DNA from: Kryptolebias marmoratus
Taxonomy: Eukaryota > Chordata > Actinopteri > Cyprinodontiformes > Rivulidae
Reading direction: 5' to 3'
Assembly: GCF_001649575.2 (NCBI RefSeq)
Contig: NC_051431.1
Coordinates: 18,595,839-18,659,838, forward strand
DNA: 64,000 bases
The number at the start of each line of letters is the position of its first letter. The stretch's first letter is position 1. The position numbers and the translations under genes are program-made. The notes below the pieces were generated by a model. The model made no database searches. It saw only the letters and a list, made by a program, of their open reading frames with translations, and was not told where the DNA came from. Shown one piece after another: positions 25,446-38,117 of this stretch.

Positions 25446-26322
25446 ATTGTCACAAACATAAGTATGTGAAAAATAAAACCATGAACAAATGTATAGAATT
25501 AGGAGGATACACTAGAAATTGGTTGATGTAATTACAAAACCTCTAAAATAGTCACCAAGCATAACTATGTTGCAAAACATTTCTAAACTCTATATAAATA
25601 CATACAACACAGAATGCTTAGTTCATATGTGGGTGTTACAACATGGTAAGTGGCAGTGGAAACTAAGTTCCCTACTGAGAGAAAATAGCAAACAGGTGTC
25701 CCAAGTACAAGCTCCAATTAGTATGTTTGCATGTGTGTTGACATGTCTGCATGTGCTGAATATTCCTTTCCCAAGTACAGATCTCTGTGTCTATCTATAT
25801 GTGTTTACTAATCTCATTCTAAAGTCAGAGGGAGATCTGTCCTGTCTTATTGTTGTTGACAGTGAGAAGGGGTCACCTAAACTCCAAATGCACATTCTAA
25901 ACATCATTAGTATGCAGCTGAAACAAAGGCGAATAGAATATAAAGGCTGACACTGAGTCAGAATTAACAACCAGGAAGATGGAACAGTCACCAAGCAAAG
26001 ATATGAGTGACAGCCTTTGATTGCATAATTATGCATCAATCATGCATTCACCAGCATACATCAGCTACGCCAGTGAACAGAAAGACATGCATTCAAACAA
26101 GCACAGTTTCACAAACACTACAGAGCGTATCGCAGACAAATAAACTGAAAGGTGCACTAAGGTAAAATACATTGACAACACAGACAATTAATTTACACAC
26201 ACTGGATGACCAAGGCCAATGAGTCTCTGCCTTCTGTACTTCTCATCACTATTAGTATCATATTGATCAGCCACAGTGAGGCTGGCTTTACAGCAGTACA
26301 ACCCTAAGTTAAAAAAAGAAGA
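25446..26322. other. Non-coding spacer
   Basis: No gene seen. A 127-codon plus frame (25567-25950) has no recognised domain, and an 82-codon minus frame overlaps it. Confidence 0.5.
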
Positions 26323-26430
26323 AAATCAATCAGTCAACATTTATTTATAGAGCCCTTTACAACAGCTAAATGGTGCACAAAGTATTTCACAATACAAAAG
26401 TTAAAAGCAATCACAAAATAATACAAAATA
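26323..26430 (-). repeat. SINE/LINE-tail repeat (reverse orientation)
   Basis: The words 'aatcaatcagtcaacattta', 'tttatagagccctttacaac' and 'gcacaaagtatttcacaat' are the reverse complement of the common fish retroposon tail ending in ctatataaataaa plus (TTGA)n. Only the 3' part is present. Confidence 0.7.
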
Positions 26431-27718
26431 CCAGAGTGCCATTAGATGTTAAAGGTAAAGAAGAAAAGAAAACCCTCAGATCATTTTTTCTAGGTGTTGA
26501 CTCTTGTTGATTCATATAGTATTTACTTTGCTGTTGCATATCAATTATTCTTTTTTTCTTTTCTAATATGTTTAGCTGTAATTTCTTATTTTATGCTTGA
26601 AAGAAAGCTAATGAAACACCATGATTGGGTGTGGGGGAGTAGTCGGGACTTATAGCCCAACATATGCTGATAGTAGTTCCAAATTTCCGACAAGCAACTT
26701 CCTTTAACAGGTCCTGCTGGCTTTAATTTATAACAGCAAGAGAAGACAAGGACACTTGGCTAGTAGTATAATTTATGTCGATGGTCCGCTAACAAATAGA
26801 AAATATATGCCCTGTTATGTCATTTTTATACCATGATGTTTTGACACTGACATTTTGACACCATGGTATATTATAAAATCAGATAACTGGCCCAAGCCTG
26901 AGGCAGATTTTATACTATTTCTTGAAGATATCACTAAAATGTGCTGGTAATCTTAGAAAGATGATTTCATTTGGATGACTACAGTTTTTCTTTTGTCTTC
27001 CATTTGTTCTGTCTTATTTATTTATTTGAATTTTGTCACTATGCCAAATTGAGTGAAAAAGGAACTGTTGTACAAAAAAAAGTAAAGCCTAGAGAATGTT
27101 TATCTTTATGAAAGCTTAAAAAAGAAAGAAAGAAATGGAGGATGGCTCAAGACTCGTATAATATTTTATGTAGGGTTTTTGATGTCTGTAACACATTCCC
27201 AAAAATGAAGTAGGAGCAGAAGAGCTTTTCCACAATGCTGTTGTGTCATATCAAGCATACCATATATATACACACACACACACATACATAAAAAAAAGAA
27301 AAATGCTATGTTATGCGGGTGCATGTGTGCTAGCAAGCCACCTGGAGATGCACAGTTAAAAAAGTGGAGAAAGGAGAAGGCCCACCATCTACAGCACGCA
27401 AGAGCAAAAAGGACACAATGTTCCCTTTAAACACTAAAAATCTGTCAGGTTTTACTATAATCAAGAAAAAAACAGTTTTGGGTCTTCTTAGTGTGGGTTA
27501 CAAAATATTTGCATTTGGGGGCTAAATGTCTAAGTTACAACAGAATAAAGACTATAAAATAATCATTTTATTATTGTGAATGTACATATTTCTGTATTGT
27601 CTATATTGCAATTATGATTTTTTTTAAGCTGCATCATTCATACTAGTCTTACTGTTTGTAGATTGGCAAACTTTTAAGTTAAATCTGACATCTGACAAAT
27701 TGTCGGCAGGGACACCAA
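26431..27718. other. Non-coding spacer
   Basis: No gene seen. A (TA)n/(CA)n compound tract lies at 27261-27290. Near 26820-26880 a short inverted repeat around 'accatg' occurs, too weak to call an element. Confidence 0.5.
27261..27290. repeat. (TA)n(CA)n compound microsatellite
   Basis: Directly visible compound dinucleotide tract. Confidence 0.85.
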
Positions 27719-27862
27719 CCATTCATCCATCTTCTTTACTTGCGTCTCCTTTTTGGGTCACAGGGAACTGGTGCCTATCTCCAGCAGTCACTGTGCGGAA
27801 GGCGAGGTACCCCCTGGACAGGTCGCAAATCCATCACAGGGCCACATAGAAACAAACAACCT
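27719..27862 (-). repeat. Teleost 'ctggtgcctatctccagc' repeat, copy 3
   Basis: Starts 'cattcatccatcttcttta' and proceeds through 'ggtcacagggaactggtgcc' and 'ccctggacaggtcgcaaat' to 'catcacagggccacatag', then stops. The same terminal fragment, with nearly the same breakpoint, is seen in copy 4. Orientation is the same as the other copies. Confidence 0.8.
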
Positions 27863-28320
27863 TCTGGCTCTCATTCATAATGAAATATGTAAAATAGCTG
27901 TTTTGAAATTGTCTTGTGCAAACAACTGTTTCTGCAACTTCTGTGTGAAAACATGTATAACTGTACAGATAAATGAACCCAGTGTGTGAAACTATATTTA
28001 TGAAGGCTACAAAAGGGTACAAGTGCCAGTACTATTGTCTAAGTCTATAGCTTTATAGTGATAAATTTTTAACACCTATCCAGCTCAGAAATTTTATCTA
28101 AAAGAGGGGAAAAGAATCTGGTGACTGGGTGTAAATTATAAATCAGGTATGTCAAGAGTCTAAGGACAAACACACAGCTTTGTGAATCACTGCATTACAT
28201 TATGCAATTACTTCTTAAATGATTTATATCACCTACATTCTAAGACAGTACACACATAGTTTGGAGGACACTAAAATCAAGGACTTTTTTAAAGTACTTA
28301 AAGGACAAATTAGGGTAATA

Positions 28321-28321
<1 letters not shown>

Positions 28322-28378
<57 letters not shown>
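28322..28378. repeat. (TA)n microsatellite
   Basis: Uninterrupted 57-bp TA run, directly visible. Confidence 0.97.
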
Positions 28379-28381
<3 letters not shown>

Positions 28382-31310
28382 AATTGGCTACATTTTAAAA
28401 ACACTATCTCTCACACACACAGACACACACCAGTGCTCTCCTAGTCAAAGTTAGATGTTGAACTAACTTGACAGTGAAAGAAAATTGTGGCAGACTCAAA
28501 AAGGATTTTGGAGGGGAAAAAGTATGTTCCAGGTCTTCATTTAATTACTTTCTTTTTCAATAATCTTGATAACCCATAGCAAAATTAAATTACTTTTTTT
28601 CAGCTTTTCCATTTTGGATCCGTGGAGTGAAGTCCAACTGTGAAAATGCATATTTAAAAGAGAGTGTATTCATGTCCAACTTGAGTAATTTTACCGGTCT
28701 CTCAGAACCTTCACAGTTTGCAGATCTTGTTCTATGCAAGACCATCATTTTTGTAATTGTGTGAACACCTGTTTAGAGAGATAGCTCCTTTTGCCTGTGT
28801 TAAAACTCAAATCTTTTTTGAATTTATTACAAAAATCATTATGTATCATATTCCAGCTGCTCAGTAAATTCACAAACTGTCCTGATTTAAACCCACAAGT
28901 TCTCTGTTTTTAAAAACATGGGGACCAGAAATTCTCCAACTTTTACTGTCATCACTACACATGGGAAACAGAAAGTCATCAAATGAAACTTTAAAAATTT
29001 TTTGCAATGATTGTATCTAATGTGGAAGTTTTGTCAAACAATGAGGGATGAGATATATCAAACTAAATAAGGTGTGTTTGAACATTTGAGAAATGTCTGA
29101 CAGACTTGCATTAGCTCTTAAGCTGAAAAGTTAACATCCTTACGCTTCCTCTTCAGGCCAAAGATGTACATCAGAAATCCAAATTGGCTCAAATACAAGA
29201 GTCCATGGATAGATAATAACATTTTGCTATTAAAGAAGTGGTTGTGCTCCAGTTAGAAAAGGGTCAAAGGTTTAATAAGTAAAGTACTTAAGCAATGATA
29301 AAACAAAGCCTGTTTAGTCCTAATATCAGCCACATGGGAAGTCAGCAGGAGGATCAAAATGTTAAAATTACCTTGAGATGTGTCTCATTTTCACACAATT
29401 TCATACTTTTACTAATCATTATACTCTCCTTCTTTAATCAAAGTTTGTGGTCCTAAAGATTAAAAGTAACTGAGCTAAAGTTAAACCTTGGATTTGCTCC
29501 TGATTGTGAAAAAAAGAAAAAAAAAAATCCCATAATATGATTATTTCTGTGTAATAATGACTTCAATGTAGAAGCGTAGGTGCAAATAGAGCAACTACAT
29601 CCCCATTACTATAAGTGGTTGAGCAAAACCTTATTGTTCAGTTTTTAAGTAAAATAAATTTTAAAAAGTTCCGTACACAATAACTTAAGTAATATTAATA
29701 GGCCTTATTTTTATGTATAGTAACAAACAGAAATGTAATACTATAAAAACTAATTCACTAAACCAACCTTCTTTTGCCTTTTGATTTGTTTTAGTTCAAC
29801 TAAGCCACTAAGAACTGTCTGCTTTAAATATATTTCTAATTTGTTAGTCCACATAAGTACAGACTGTTAAAAGGTGCAGTTTAATTTAACTGTAATCCCT
29901 GGCTAGAATTACACGGTGTATGTTGAGATTCCTCAAGCTGTTCAGACAGAGGCCATTACAGTGATCCCTGCTCTGGCAACATGCACTGATGAGAACCCCC
30001 ATGTGAACAGTTTTGGTTGAAAAGACAAATGAAAAACTTGATCCAAAATTAGAGTTTAGTAGTTTTAGGCACTGAGTAAATATTTGCATTTAACTGGGAC
30101 TGGCAAGAATTAGTGAGGTGTACCCATGTGGGCCTGAAATTCAAGACGTTTGAATTCCAAGTGCTTCTCGCATCCTCCTGAGCAAATCAGCCACACTAAT
30201 GTAACACCTGCATCTTCCTCATTTTGCTCCCCTATTTTATGACATAATCATGGGTCCATGTGACTGTTTTATTAACCCCACTGAACACTACCACCTGCAA
30301 AGCTTATGACTGTTCATCCAGTAGTTTAGATATTTTGTTCCTTTTGATCACCATGTTGAAGACAAAAGATTATTTTCAAACCGTATTGTGTGATCTGTTT
30401 TTGCACATAGTTTATAGTGACCATCTTAAATTTGAAGAGAAGATGTGCAGCTTTGATGAGATTTTGATGTTTTACTGTTACAATTCAGTCTTTTGGCTTT
30501 ACACCTTACAAATATATATCTATATCTTTATCTAAAGTGCTCATAAACCAACAGATGGGCATCTATTTTTGTATTTTCTCTTTTTTATGTTATTTTCTTA
30601 TGGTACACTGCAGACAGGAATGTGGTATCATCTCAGAGGTTCTGTGCATATTTATTTATTTTATGTATGTTTTTTTTGTTTTGAAATTGATTCTGTAGTT
30701 ATGATTTATATATATATATTTATGTAGTGTATATCAGTTGTTGTTTTCATGCAAAGTCACATGTTGACATTGATTGTTTTTATGTGACTTTTGCTCTCAT
30801 GATGCGAGTATATGATTGAAAGATTTAAAATGAACAAAAGTAACTCCTCTGAAGAGCTGATTGCTTGAAATGTCATCTTGCTGCAACAAACAATAAGTAT
30901 GGGCATTTAAAGCAAAATTTTTAAAATTTGTTCGTAATTTGATCATTTATTCAGGGAGGGGGTTGAGTTGAAAATAGCACCCTGCCTAGTATATAATCGT
31001 AGTGGTTGGGAAGCAACTAGACACTGACCCAGTAGTAGTGTTTAAAACGTTTTAAAGAAAAGAAGCAAACATTATTAAGACTGATATTTTTAAAAAAAAG
31101 AAGAAAAAATGAAACTGCTGATTTCCATTGTTCCAAGATTTTTGTTAATAACTTTGTAACATTGGGTGTTTTTGGCTGATGGCTGCATGTAAAACAGCTA
31201 CATACTGTGTACACACACTGTTTTTTACAACTAAGCTAATTTTGAATTTATCTTTTTTTTCAGCCTGTCTCTCAACATGTACTCAGTCAAAACACATGAG
31301 TTTCTAAGCC
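28379..31310. other. AT-rich non-coding stretch, T-rich at 30.5-30.8 kb
   Basis: No gene seen. The region 30480-30830 is T-rich on the plus strand with ATTTA-like words, which is the flavour of a vertebrate 3' UTR, but there is no upstream coding frame and no clean AATAAA signal with a downstream element. The segment 29880-30000 looks less AT-rich and possibly conserved. Confidence 0.45.
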
Positions 31311-31374
31311 CATAATTTATGGCAGATAATAGCTGGCAGCCCAGGCAGGTGGCTATTAGTGCTGATAAATTATG
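31311..31374. other. Imperfect 64-bp palindrome inside a conserved-looking block
   Basis: The outer arms CATAATTTAT (31311-31320) and ATAAATTATG (31365-31374) are perfect inverted repeats of 10 bp. Inside, TAATAGC and its complement GCTATTA also face each other in register. In all about 21 of 32 arm positions pair, with virtually no loop. The surrounding 31270-31420 sequence is rich in TAAT/ATTA cores and lacks repeats, which suggests a conserved non-coding element. This is inference; no comparison was possible. Confidence 0.4.
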
Positions 31375-32604
31375 AATCAGCTTTATCATGCTGACTGTCT
31401 CCTGCTAGAAATAATTTATTCTTGTGCAGAAATACATTTAGCCTCTACACACTTCTGTGTGTACTGTGCTTTTATGTGAGTGAATGCAGCATTGTGTGTT
31501 TTTTCTGTCTGTTTTCTGATTGTCATGGGTACCTTTGTCTTAAAGCTGAACATCAGTTATCAACTCACACCAAAACGTGGTTGTATGTGTGCATGTATTT
31601 ATTAGACTGTCCAACTAGACAGTTATGACTGTCTCCTGGTGAGGCTACTCTGATTATGTATCATAAAGATAAATGAGCTGACAGCAAAGAGCTTCGCTCA
31701 AACCACATGACAATATACACGTCTCCATCAAATTCTTCACTCACGCGCGCACACACACACACACAAACACACATTAATGACACATTTGACTTTTGCTCAC
31801 AACAAAAAAAAAGACCAAGGTGGGCTTGCGAAAACCCAATTAGAGGAGACAGTTAAAAGTGTTAAAACATAATTACATCAACACTGAATGTTCTGTCGGT
31901 TTTCCACTGAGGCTGTATCACTTTAATTTCTTTCTCAAAACACCTCTCTTTTTTTTAATCAAAATTAAAACAATACCTGTGGCATTTTAAGCACAGTAAT
32001 CTGTCTAGTTTGTTGTGGCACCAATATTTGCTGTCAGACTAATAAAAGGAAGTATACTGCTCAGTTAGGGAATGCTGCTTTCTAGGAAATTGTATGGAAG
32101 TGATTTGACAGCTGATGATCATATATCGAAAACCATAACTGCACAAACAGGACTTATTAACTTGGATTTAATAGTGATCAATTTGTTTGACTTCAGTTCT
32201 CCTAAGCGCTCCCTAGTTAATATTTGAGGTCCATTATTGCATGGCATGTTCACATTTACAGTAATCATACATTTTAAGACAGTTCCACAGGTTTTTTTGT
32301 AAAAATTTTTCTTAAATGAAGTTTCTTCAATTTATATAAAAAATGACCCAGAGATAAAGACATACTCCACATATTTCCCCTTCAGAGTCCATATTTAAGA
32401 TCAAGTTCAGGAATTACAGCCTATTGATGTAAATATACTGCCATGTTTAGAAACCAAATACATTTGCACAAACATATCAATAATAAAAAAAAAAAAATTC
32501 TCAATGACTTGTCAAGATTCCTTTGAAAGCAATTTCAGCATGAAGGCAATACATTATATAAGTTATAAGCCATTTTAAGATTAAATACCATTTCCAACAT
32601 CACC
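31375..32604. other. Non-coding stretch
   Basis: No gene seen. A CG/CA-type microsatellite is at 31742-31773. A-runs and T-runs occur near 31802 and 32487. Confidence 0.5.
31742..31773. repeat. (CG)n(CA)n microsatellite
   Basis: Short CGCG start followed by a CA run with one A interruption; directly visible. Confidence 0.85.
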
Positions 32605-32612
32605 CCATACAC

Positions 32613-32826
32613 CAGGGGTGGGCAATCCTATTCCTCGAGGGCCACTATCCTGCATGTTTCCCTTGTTTCCCTGCTCCAACACACCTGATTCAGTGGTCAA
32701 ATTACCTCTTCTTGTTCTACAGAAGCCTGTTAATCAGCCATTGATTCAAATCAAGTGCGTTGGAGCAGAGAAACAAGTAAAACATGCAGGATGGTGGCCC
32801 TCCAGGACCAGGATTGGAGACCACTG
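32613..32826. mobile_element. Palindromic hAT-type MITE with perfect 8-bp target duplication
   Basis: The element begins CAGGGGTGGGCAATCC and ends with GGATTGGAGACCACTG, imperfect inverted repeats. The whole 214 bp is nearly self-complementary: 'ctgctccaacacacctgatt' on the left faces 'aatcaagtgcgttggagcag' on the right, and 'cctgcatgttt' faces 'aaacatgcagg'. The flanks 32605-32612 and 32827-32834 are both CCATACAC, an exact 8-bp target duplication, as hAT elements make. It carries no transposase; the open frame starting inside it (32618-32953) is an artefact. This palindromic family is very common in percomorph fish, from memory. Confidence 0.92.
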
Positions 32827-33213
32827 CCATACACTAACTGGCCTTTCATTCAAAATTACAAGAACAACGGTTAAATATTCCATTGCAACAAGTAGTCACC
32901 ACTTCCTTTTACATAAACAGCTGTCAATATGTCCAAATAGGTATACTGCATAAAAAGTAGTTATCAAACATGCAATAAGTTTTTATTATGATTATATAAT
33001 TTAAAAATTTTTTTTTTTTTAGGAAAGATCAATCGAATACTAAAATCTGTACATTGGAATATACTAAAATAGACATTACAATATCTGTTGGGGCAAATTA
33101 CATATTTTTAATGCTGGAATATGACATAATTTTAATTATTTCTTATGCTTTTTAATGGTAGTTGACTGACACCTTTTGCCCACATAAATAGTAATAATAA
33201 TAATGATAAAATG

Positions 33214-33247
33214 ACAACAAAACAAAACAAACAAACAAACAAAAAAA
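33214..33247. repeat. (AAAC)n microsatellite
   Basis: Tandem AAAC-type units ending in an A-run, directly visible. Confidence 0.85.
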
Positions 33248-33611
33248 TGTATATAACATAGCTTTTGGTTAATTTGTACATTTACTTCTGAGCCCTTAAA
33301 AACGACAACCCATATGAGACAGAATTGTAATACCTAATGCCTCCATCCAATTTAATTTGATTGCCTTAAAATCAAAGCTGAAAGTCTCCATCTGTCTGTC
33401 TGTTTATTTGTCTCTTCTTACATTAGTTCATTTGCCAAGGTATTGGGAGTATTTTCCTACACCGCGCAGAAAACGTATTGGCATCAAATGGTATCAAATG
33501 ATATCTTTACAATTCAATAGCAAGTGCTATCTTTTGGCAAAATTGGTATCATCACAAAGGGGAAATTGCAATGGGAAGGTAGATACGGATACGCACAAAT
33601 CAACCCAGGAA

Positions 33612-33641
33612 ACACACACACACACACACACACATACACAA
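33612..33641. repeat. (CA)n microsatellite
   Basis: CA run with one T interruption, directly visible. Confidence 0.9.
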
Positions 33642-34239
33642 ACGGATTGAAGCGATTGCTCACTCTGCTCAACCCTGACCTCTGCAGTAATATCTGGTCT
33701 TCTCACTGCCCACTTTCCCACCACGGAGACGTCAATCACAGAGCTGCATGTAGAGAAGGTTAGAGAATGTCTGACAGAACCACAGATTCATCTGCCTGTA
33801 GCGCACACATCCCAATATAGCCATGCCTGCTTTGCAATTCTTGGGTTTAAAAGTAAAGAGTTTGCAATTAAAAACCAGTAATCTTGAAAAGTCTCCAGTG
33901 CTCGCCAAGGAAAAACCTACAGAACCGTGCAAAGATTTTAGACTTGTTTTTCTTCTTTTAAAACAATAAACTAAATAAAATAAAAGCAGAGTGACGTGAT
34001 CTTCACATTTTTTCTTATAGCTGGAGACTGCTTCGTGACTCACCTTTTTAGTGGCATAAAAAAAGACCTTTGTGTTTTTTATTCACAGTACTTTGCGTCT
34101 TTCTTTTTTTAAATTTTTGTTTCCTCTCATGCACAGCGTTAGACCCATTCTGTCTACAGTACTGCATGCACATTTGCAAACACGGTCAGCAAATTAATCA
34201 TTAAAACTATACGTAAGCATCTTTTTCCACCATTAGCAT

Positions 34240-35130
34240 TTGTTTTGCCCTCACTAATATTTGCATGGGGGATAACTAGTTACCCTGCCTCACCCTGCTC
34301 TCTTCGTGTACCAAGAGGATAATGGTGTTGTTATTACTGCATCTTCACATCCTCTCATTTACTCCAAACAATCTTCTCTGTAGTTTGCATAGGAAAGTAC
34401 TAAAATGGTAGAGAGATTGCCTGGGGCAGCGTGGCTTTTGCAATTAACCTCCAGAACTGCAAAGTAAGGCAAATTAGACTAGACTTCAGCTTTAATTACA
34501 AAACAGCAGGGAACTGCAGTGCACACGACCAGATAGTACACTCACAGTAACAAACACACACTCAGATGCATGTATGCTCTTATTACATATGAATGCACAA
34601 CTATAGCACCACATCTGTCTCATACAAACCAGTTGAATAGAATGCAAAGTAGCCAAAAAAAACTTTATGTAATCCACAGAAGTAATGAAATATTTATTTT
34701 AACATCATTAGGACATATCTTTAATTTAGCTCAAAAAGAACTACTCAAAAGTGGCCTTTCATAATGGAGTCATTTGTCGAGTCGTTGGTTTTGAACAAAT
34801 TTGCACAGAAACGTAATATATTCAGATCCAAACATTTCAGCTGCAAATGATACGCTGCAGAGTTTTTACAAATATCAGTATGAATATTTCATGTTTTGAT
34901 TAAGGGCCTGACCAGCAATATCTCGGCATCTTTCAAGGTTCTGAAACGCATAAATATTAATAAACGTAAGCCCACTGTCTTCTCTTTGCTCTTTCTGCAT
35001 TATGAATGACATCACATAACATTAGGTTGCTGGGTAATGATAAGAGAACAGTGCTGTTGGTTTGATGAGTTATGCATGAAAGGGCTTCTTTCAACCCTCC
35101 CTAGTTTCAGTCACAGCAAAGCTCGTTTGC
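34240..35130. promoter_or_regulatory. Candidate conserved non-coding block
   Basis: Two subsegments (34240-34500 and 34830-35130) are less AT-skewed than their surroundings, lack repeat motifs, and are dense in homeodomain-like TAATTA/ATTAAT cores and TATGCAT-type words. They include 'ttgcaattaacctccagaac' and 'gagttatgcatgaaagggct'. Such blocks in fish gene deserts are often enhancers of developmental genes. This is a guess from sequence texture; no alignment was possible, and the 60-76 codon frames here are not convincing exons. Confidence 0.3.
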
Positions 35131-36504
35131 TTAGAGCTGTTTTGATGTGTGCCTTTGTGAGACCTTTGTGTGGGCCGTTTTGACTTTCCAAACTTCAATT
35201 TCACAAATTTGAAATCCATTACTCAGAGCTTATTTTCGCTTGTGCCAAGTCACTTCTGCCTGAGGATGTATGTAAATGGTTTAGTCACATTTTATCTGGG
35301 TTCTGTTTTGTTTGTTTTCAATGCAGAAATCTGTGAATTTGGTGCGTGCCACTTTACTGTCGGATATTCAGATGAACTCAGATGGCAATGTTGCAAATAA
35401 AGAGTACAGGGAAGAGGACAGTGAAGCAGTTGACAATAAAGCACATTTAGCAGATTTTTTTTTAACCTTTCAAATAAGTACAAAATGGTAGGATAGTAGT
35501 CATAGATCATTTTTCATCATGTGCAACTTTGTCCTTCTGGTTGGAGAATTATTTTTGTCTTCAGTCACTGCTCAAGATGACAGATGGCTGAAAATAATTT
35601 TAATAATGCAGGCCTAAATTTACTGCATTTCACACATATGATACACATTTAATGGCTCATGAATTTGAATGCTTTCACCAAAGGTAAGCCATTTCTCAGT
35701 TCTTTCTTCCACAACTCCACATACACACATCCCAAAGAAAAACATTTTTCCTGCCCAGTGTCTGAGAGAACATTTAGTTAATGTCTAACTGCCCAGTTAG
35801 TTATCCACACTGGACATTTTTGTGCCCTCATATCAGTTGACCTTCGTTTAACAGCACCCATTTTGTGTCTGATAGCAACAAAGTTTGAGTCTATCTAGGT
35901 CAGAGAACAGTTGGTGCAGCATAATTATTACAACAGTGAAAAATTATGGTGAGGCGATAACTGCTGTTCTAACTGTGGTCTGTAATAATAGAGCGTCTGT
36001 GCATACGTGATCGTGCCTTATGAGCTGAGGCCAGTTCAATTGCCCTGATTCCGCTGTAACTATCAAACACAACAAACTGTTCAAATATTATCATCCTGAG
36101 TTACAGCCAAGTTTTAAAATTAGAAAAAGTAAAGACAAATACAGAAGTTTTCCAAACAACAAATGGAAGTAAGCAAATTTACACTGGCCAGAAAACATGG
36201 TTGTTAAAGTCTTTTGATCCTGATGTGCATTCTTAGTGGCATCAGTTTGACAAGGTCATTCCAGGTCATAACAATTATTTGTAGCTAGAACTGCTGTATT
36301 TTGCAGTAAGATCTTGTAATGATAATGGCAGAATCAGTCTGCTTCCAGTCTTTTTGAGTGCATTCCAAGACATATTGAACAGATTAACATTTGTACTATG
36401 TGTACAATGTTGTTTACTGCTTCCTGAGAGACATTCTTTATTCCCAATTTGAGCCAAAGGAATCCTAGCACTGTCATTTTGGATTTACTTGTTATATTCA
36501 GAAT
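35131..36504. other. Non-coding stretch
   Basis: No gene seen. The region around 35990-36060 is less AT-rich. Frames are under 77 codons. Confidence 0.5.
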
Positions 36505-36555
36505 ATAATATATATATATATATATACACACACACATATACATGCATGCATACAC

Positions 36556-36590
<35 letters not shown>

Positions 36591-36591
36591 T
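36505..36591. repeat. (TA)n(CA)n...(GA)n compound microsatellite
   Basis: A TA run changes into CA, then ATGCATGCAT, then two GA runs over 87 bp. Directly visible and likely polymorphic. Confidence 0.95.
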
Positions 36592-36734
36592 GGAAAAGCC
36601 TAATCATTCAGTACATTCAGAATATCAGCTGACCTTTTTGTTTGTGTTGTTTGTTTTTATTGCATGAAAGCTAGGCAATCCTGTAATTACCTGCATGCTT
36701 GTGTGTTCATTTGTTCGTCTGATAGGAAAATACT

Positions 36735-37045
36735 TTTGAAACCACCGAACAAATTTTTAAAAAGCTCTCAGAAAATAATCATTGGACGTAAATCTAAACC
36801 TGGTTAACTTTAGGAGTTAACCTGGTTTAAAATGATCCCTAAAGCTAATCTACTTAAGCAAAAAAATGGCTATACCTCAGTCATTCTTACAGATATTGAG
36901 TTACAATTTAGTGTGGTAGTGCCTAAGTCATTTCAAATATGTACTCTGAATGCTAACTGATCGCACTAGGTTTTAGTTTTAAACTTTGACTTGCAAGGCA
37001 GCAGGGGATATGCATTCCTCCAAGAATGCTACTTTTTAATTTCAT
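36735..37045 (+). repeat. Dispersed repeat family A, copy 3
   Basis: Contains 'aagctctcagaaaataatca' and 'ttggacgtaaatct' at the left, 'atggctatacctcagtcatt' and 'acagatattgagttacaatt' in the middle, and 'atatgcattcctccaagaat' at the right. These match the other family A copies in order. A nearly palindromic 'cctggttaac' and 'gttaacctgg' pair lies at about 36800-36829. Confidence 0.65.
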
Positions 37046-38054
37046 TCTTGTGACACAGGTTCTTCATGTGCCAAGACTTGACCTGACCAAAGATAAAATA
37101 AGTGGATAAATTAATTCAAAATAATACCTAATATGACCATCAAAATCATGAATACCAGTCAGTTTTCTAAATATAAACATAAATAACTAAGGCTTGTTTA
37201 GTCCTCATTTCTGATAAGTGTTGAGAGCATATTAAAATTGTAAATCTATTAATCAACATTAGTGAATAAATTGTGTATTCATAATCAAGTTACTGCATAT
37301 TTTTAATTTTATTGTAATTTATTATCACAATGCCAAATTTAATGTCATTAGACATTATAATAGTTGATTTAAAATCATTTTCAGTGTCTCAAAAAAAAAG
37401 AACTAGCAAGGGACTGATGCTCTAAAGTGTCAACCTCTGAATTTCAAAACCTTGTTAAATACCATCCTCACAACTGACTGTGAAGATAAATACAATTTGT
37501 CATCTTAATGTGAGTCCCTCTGGTATTTGATGGAAAGGTTAGACTGATGTATCCAGTTTTGAATCTAAGAATAAACTGACTTTGATGGTCAAAGAGTAAA
37601 TACTAGGTAAATGCCCTTTTTTTGACAAAATGTTCTGCAGTGGTCTTTTTTTAAGTTTGGTTTGTATATTTCTCTTGCTGAAGTAGAAACAATCTATCAA
37701 CAAAAAGCCATCTGTGAACAAAATAAATCCCTAAAACTTGCTATTTTATTTTTGTTTAGAATTGATACCGTTTGTAGTTAGTTTGGCATTCTTGTGCACA
37801 TTTCATTTGATTTAACAATAATTTCATTGTAGCCATAGAGTTTCTATCAAAATTACACCAGACCAAAGAGCTCTCTCCAGCCAATTACAATCACAAAGAT
37901 TCCCTTTAGGAACAAAATAAATGGTTGCATGAGACAGCCCAGTGGGGTGTTTACAAAAAGGTACTTCAGCGTAAGGCATCATGCTGTGGGACTATTTTTT
38001 CTGCAATTGTGTTTGAGATGTTAGTCATGATAGTGTGAAGAATTGAAACAGAAA
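37046..38054. other. AT-rich spacer
   Basis: No gene seen. Frames are at most 60 codons. Confidence 0.55.
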
Positions 38055-38094
38055 AACAAAACAACAACAACAACAACAACAAAAAAAACAAACA
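38055..38094. repeat. (AAC)n microsatellite with A-run
   Basis: About eight AAC units followed by an A8 run, directly visible. Confidence 0.9.
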
Positions 38095-38117
38095 TTGTGG
38101 TCATTTTTTTGTAGTGC

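Larger units (their letters stand above)
32835..34200. other. Non-coding stretch with simple repeats
   Basis: No gene seen. It includes (AAAC)n at 33214-33247 and (CA)n at 33612-33641. Near 33360-33390 'aaaatcaaagctgaaagtct' resembles the end of another fish Tc1-type repeat, but the match is too short to call. Near 33480-33510 'catcaaatg/gtatcaaatg' is a short tandem duplication. Confidence 0.5.

Noticed and set aside
25567..25950. 127-codon plus-strand frame
   Set aside because: No recognised domain, an overlapping minus frame of similar quality, and no splice or promoter context.
30480..30830. 3' UTR of an upstream gene
   Set aside because: T-rich with AU-rich words but no coding frame upstream and no clear polyadenylation signal arrangement.
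32618..32953. 111-codon plus-strand frame
   Set aside because: It starts inside the palindromic hAT MITE, which is non-coding, and continues into AT-rich sequence.
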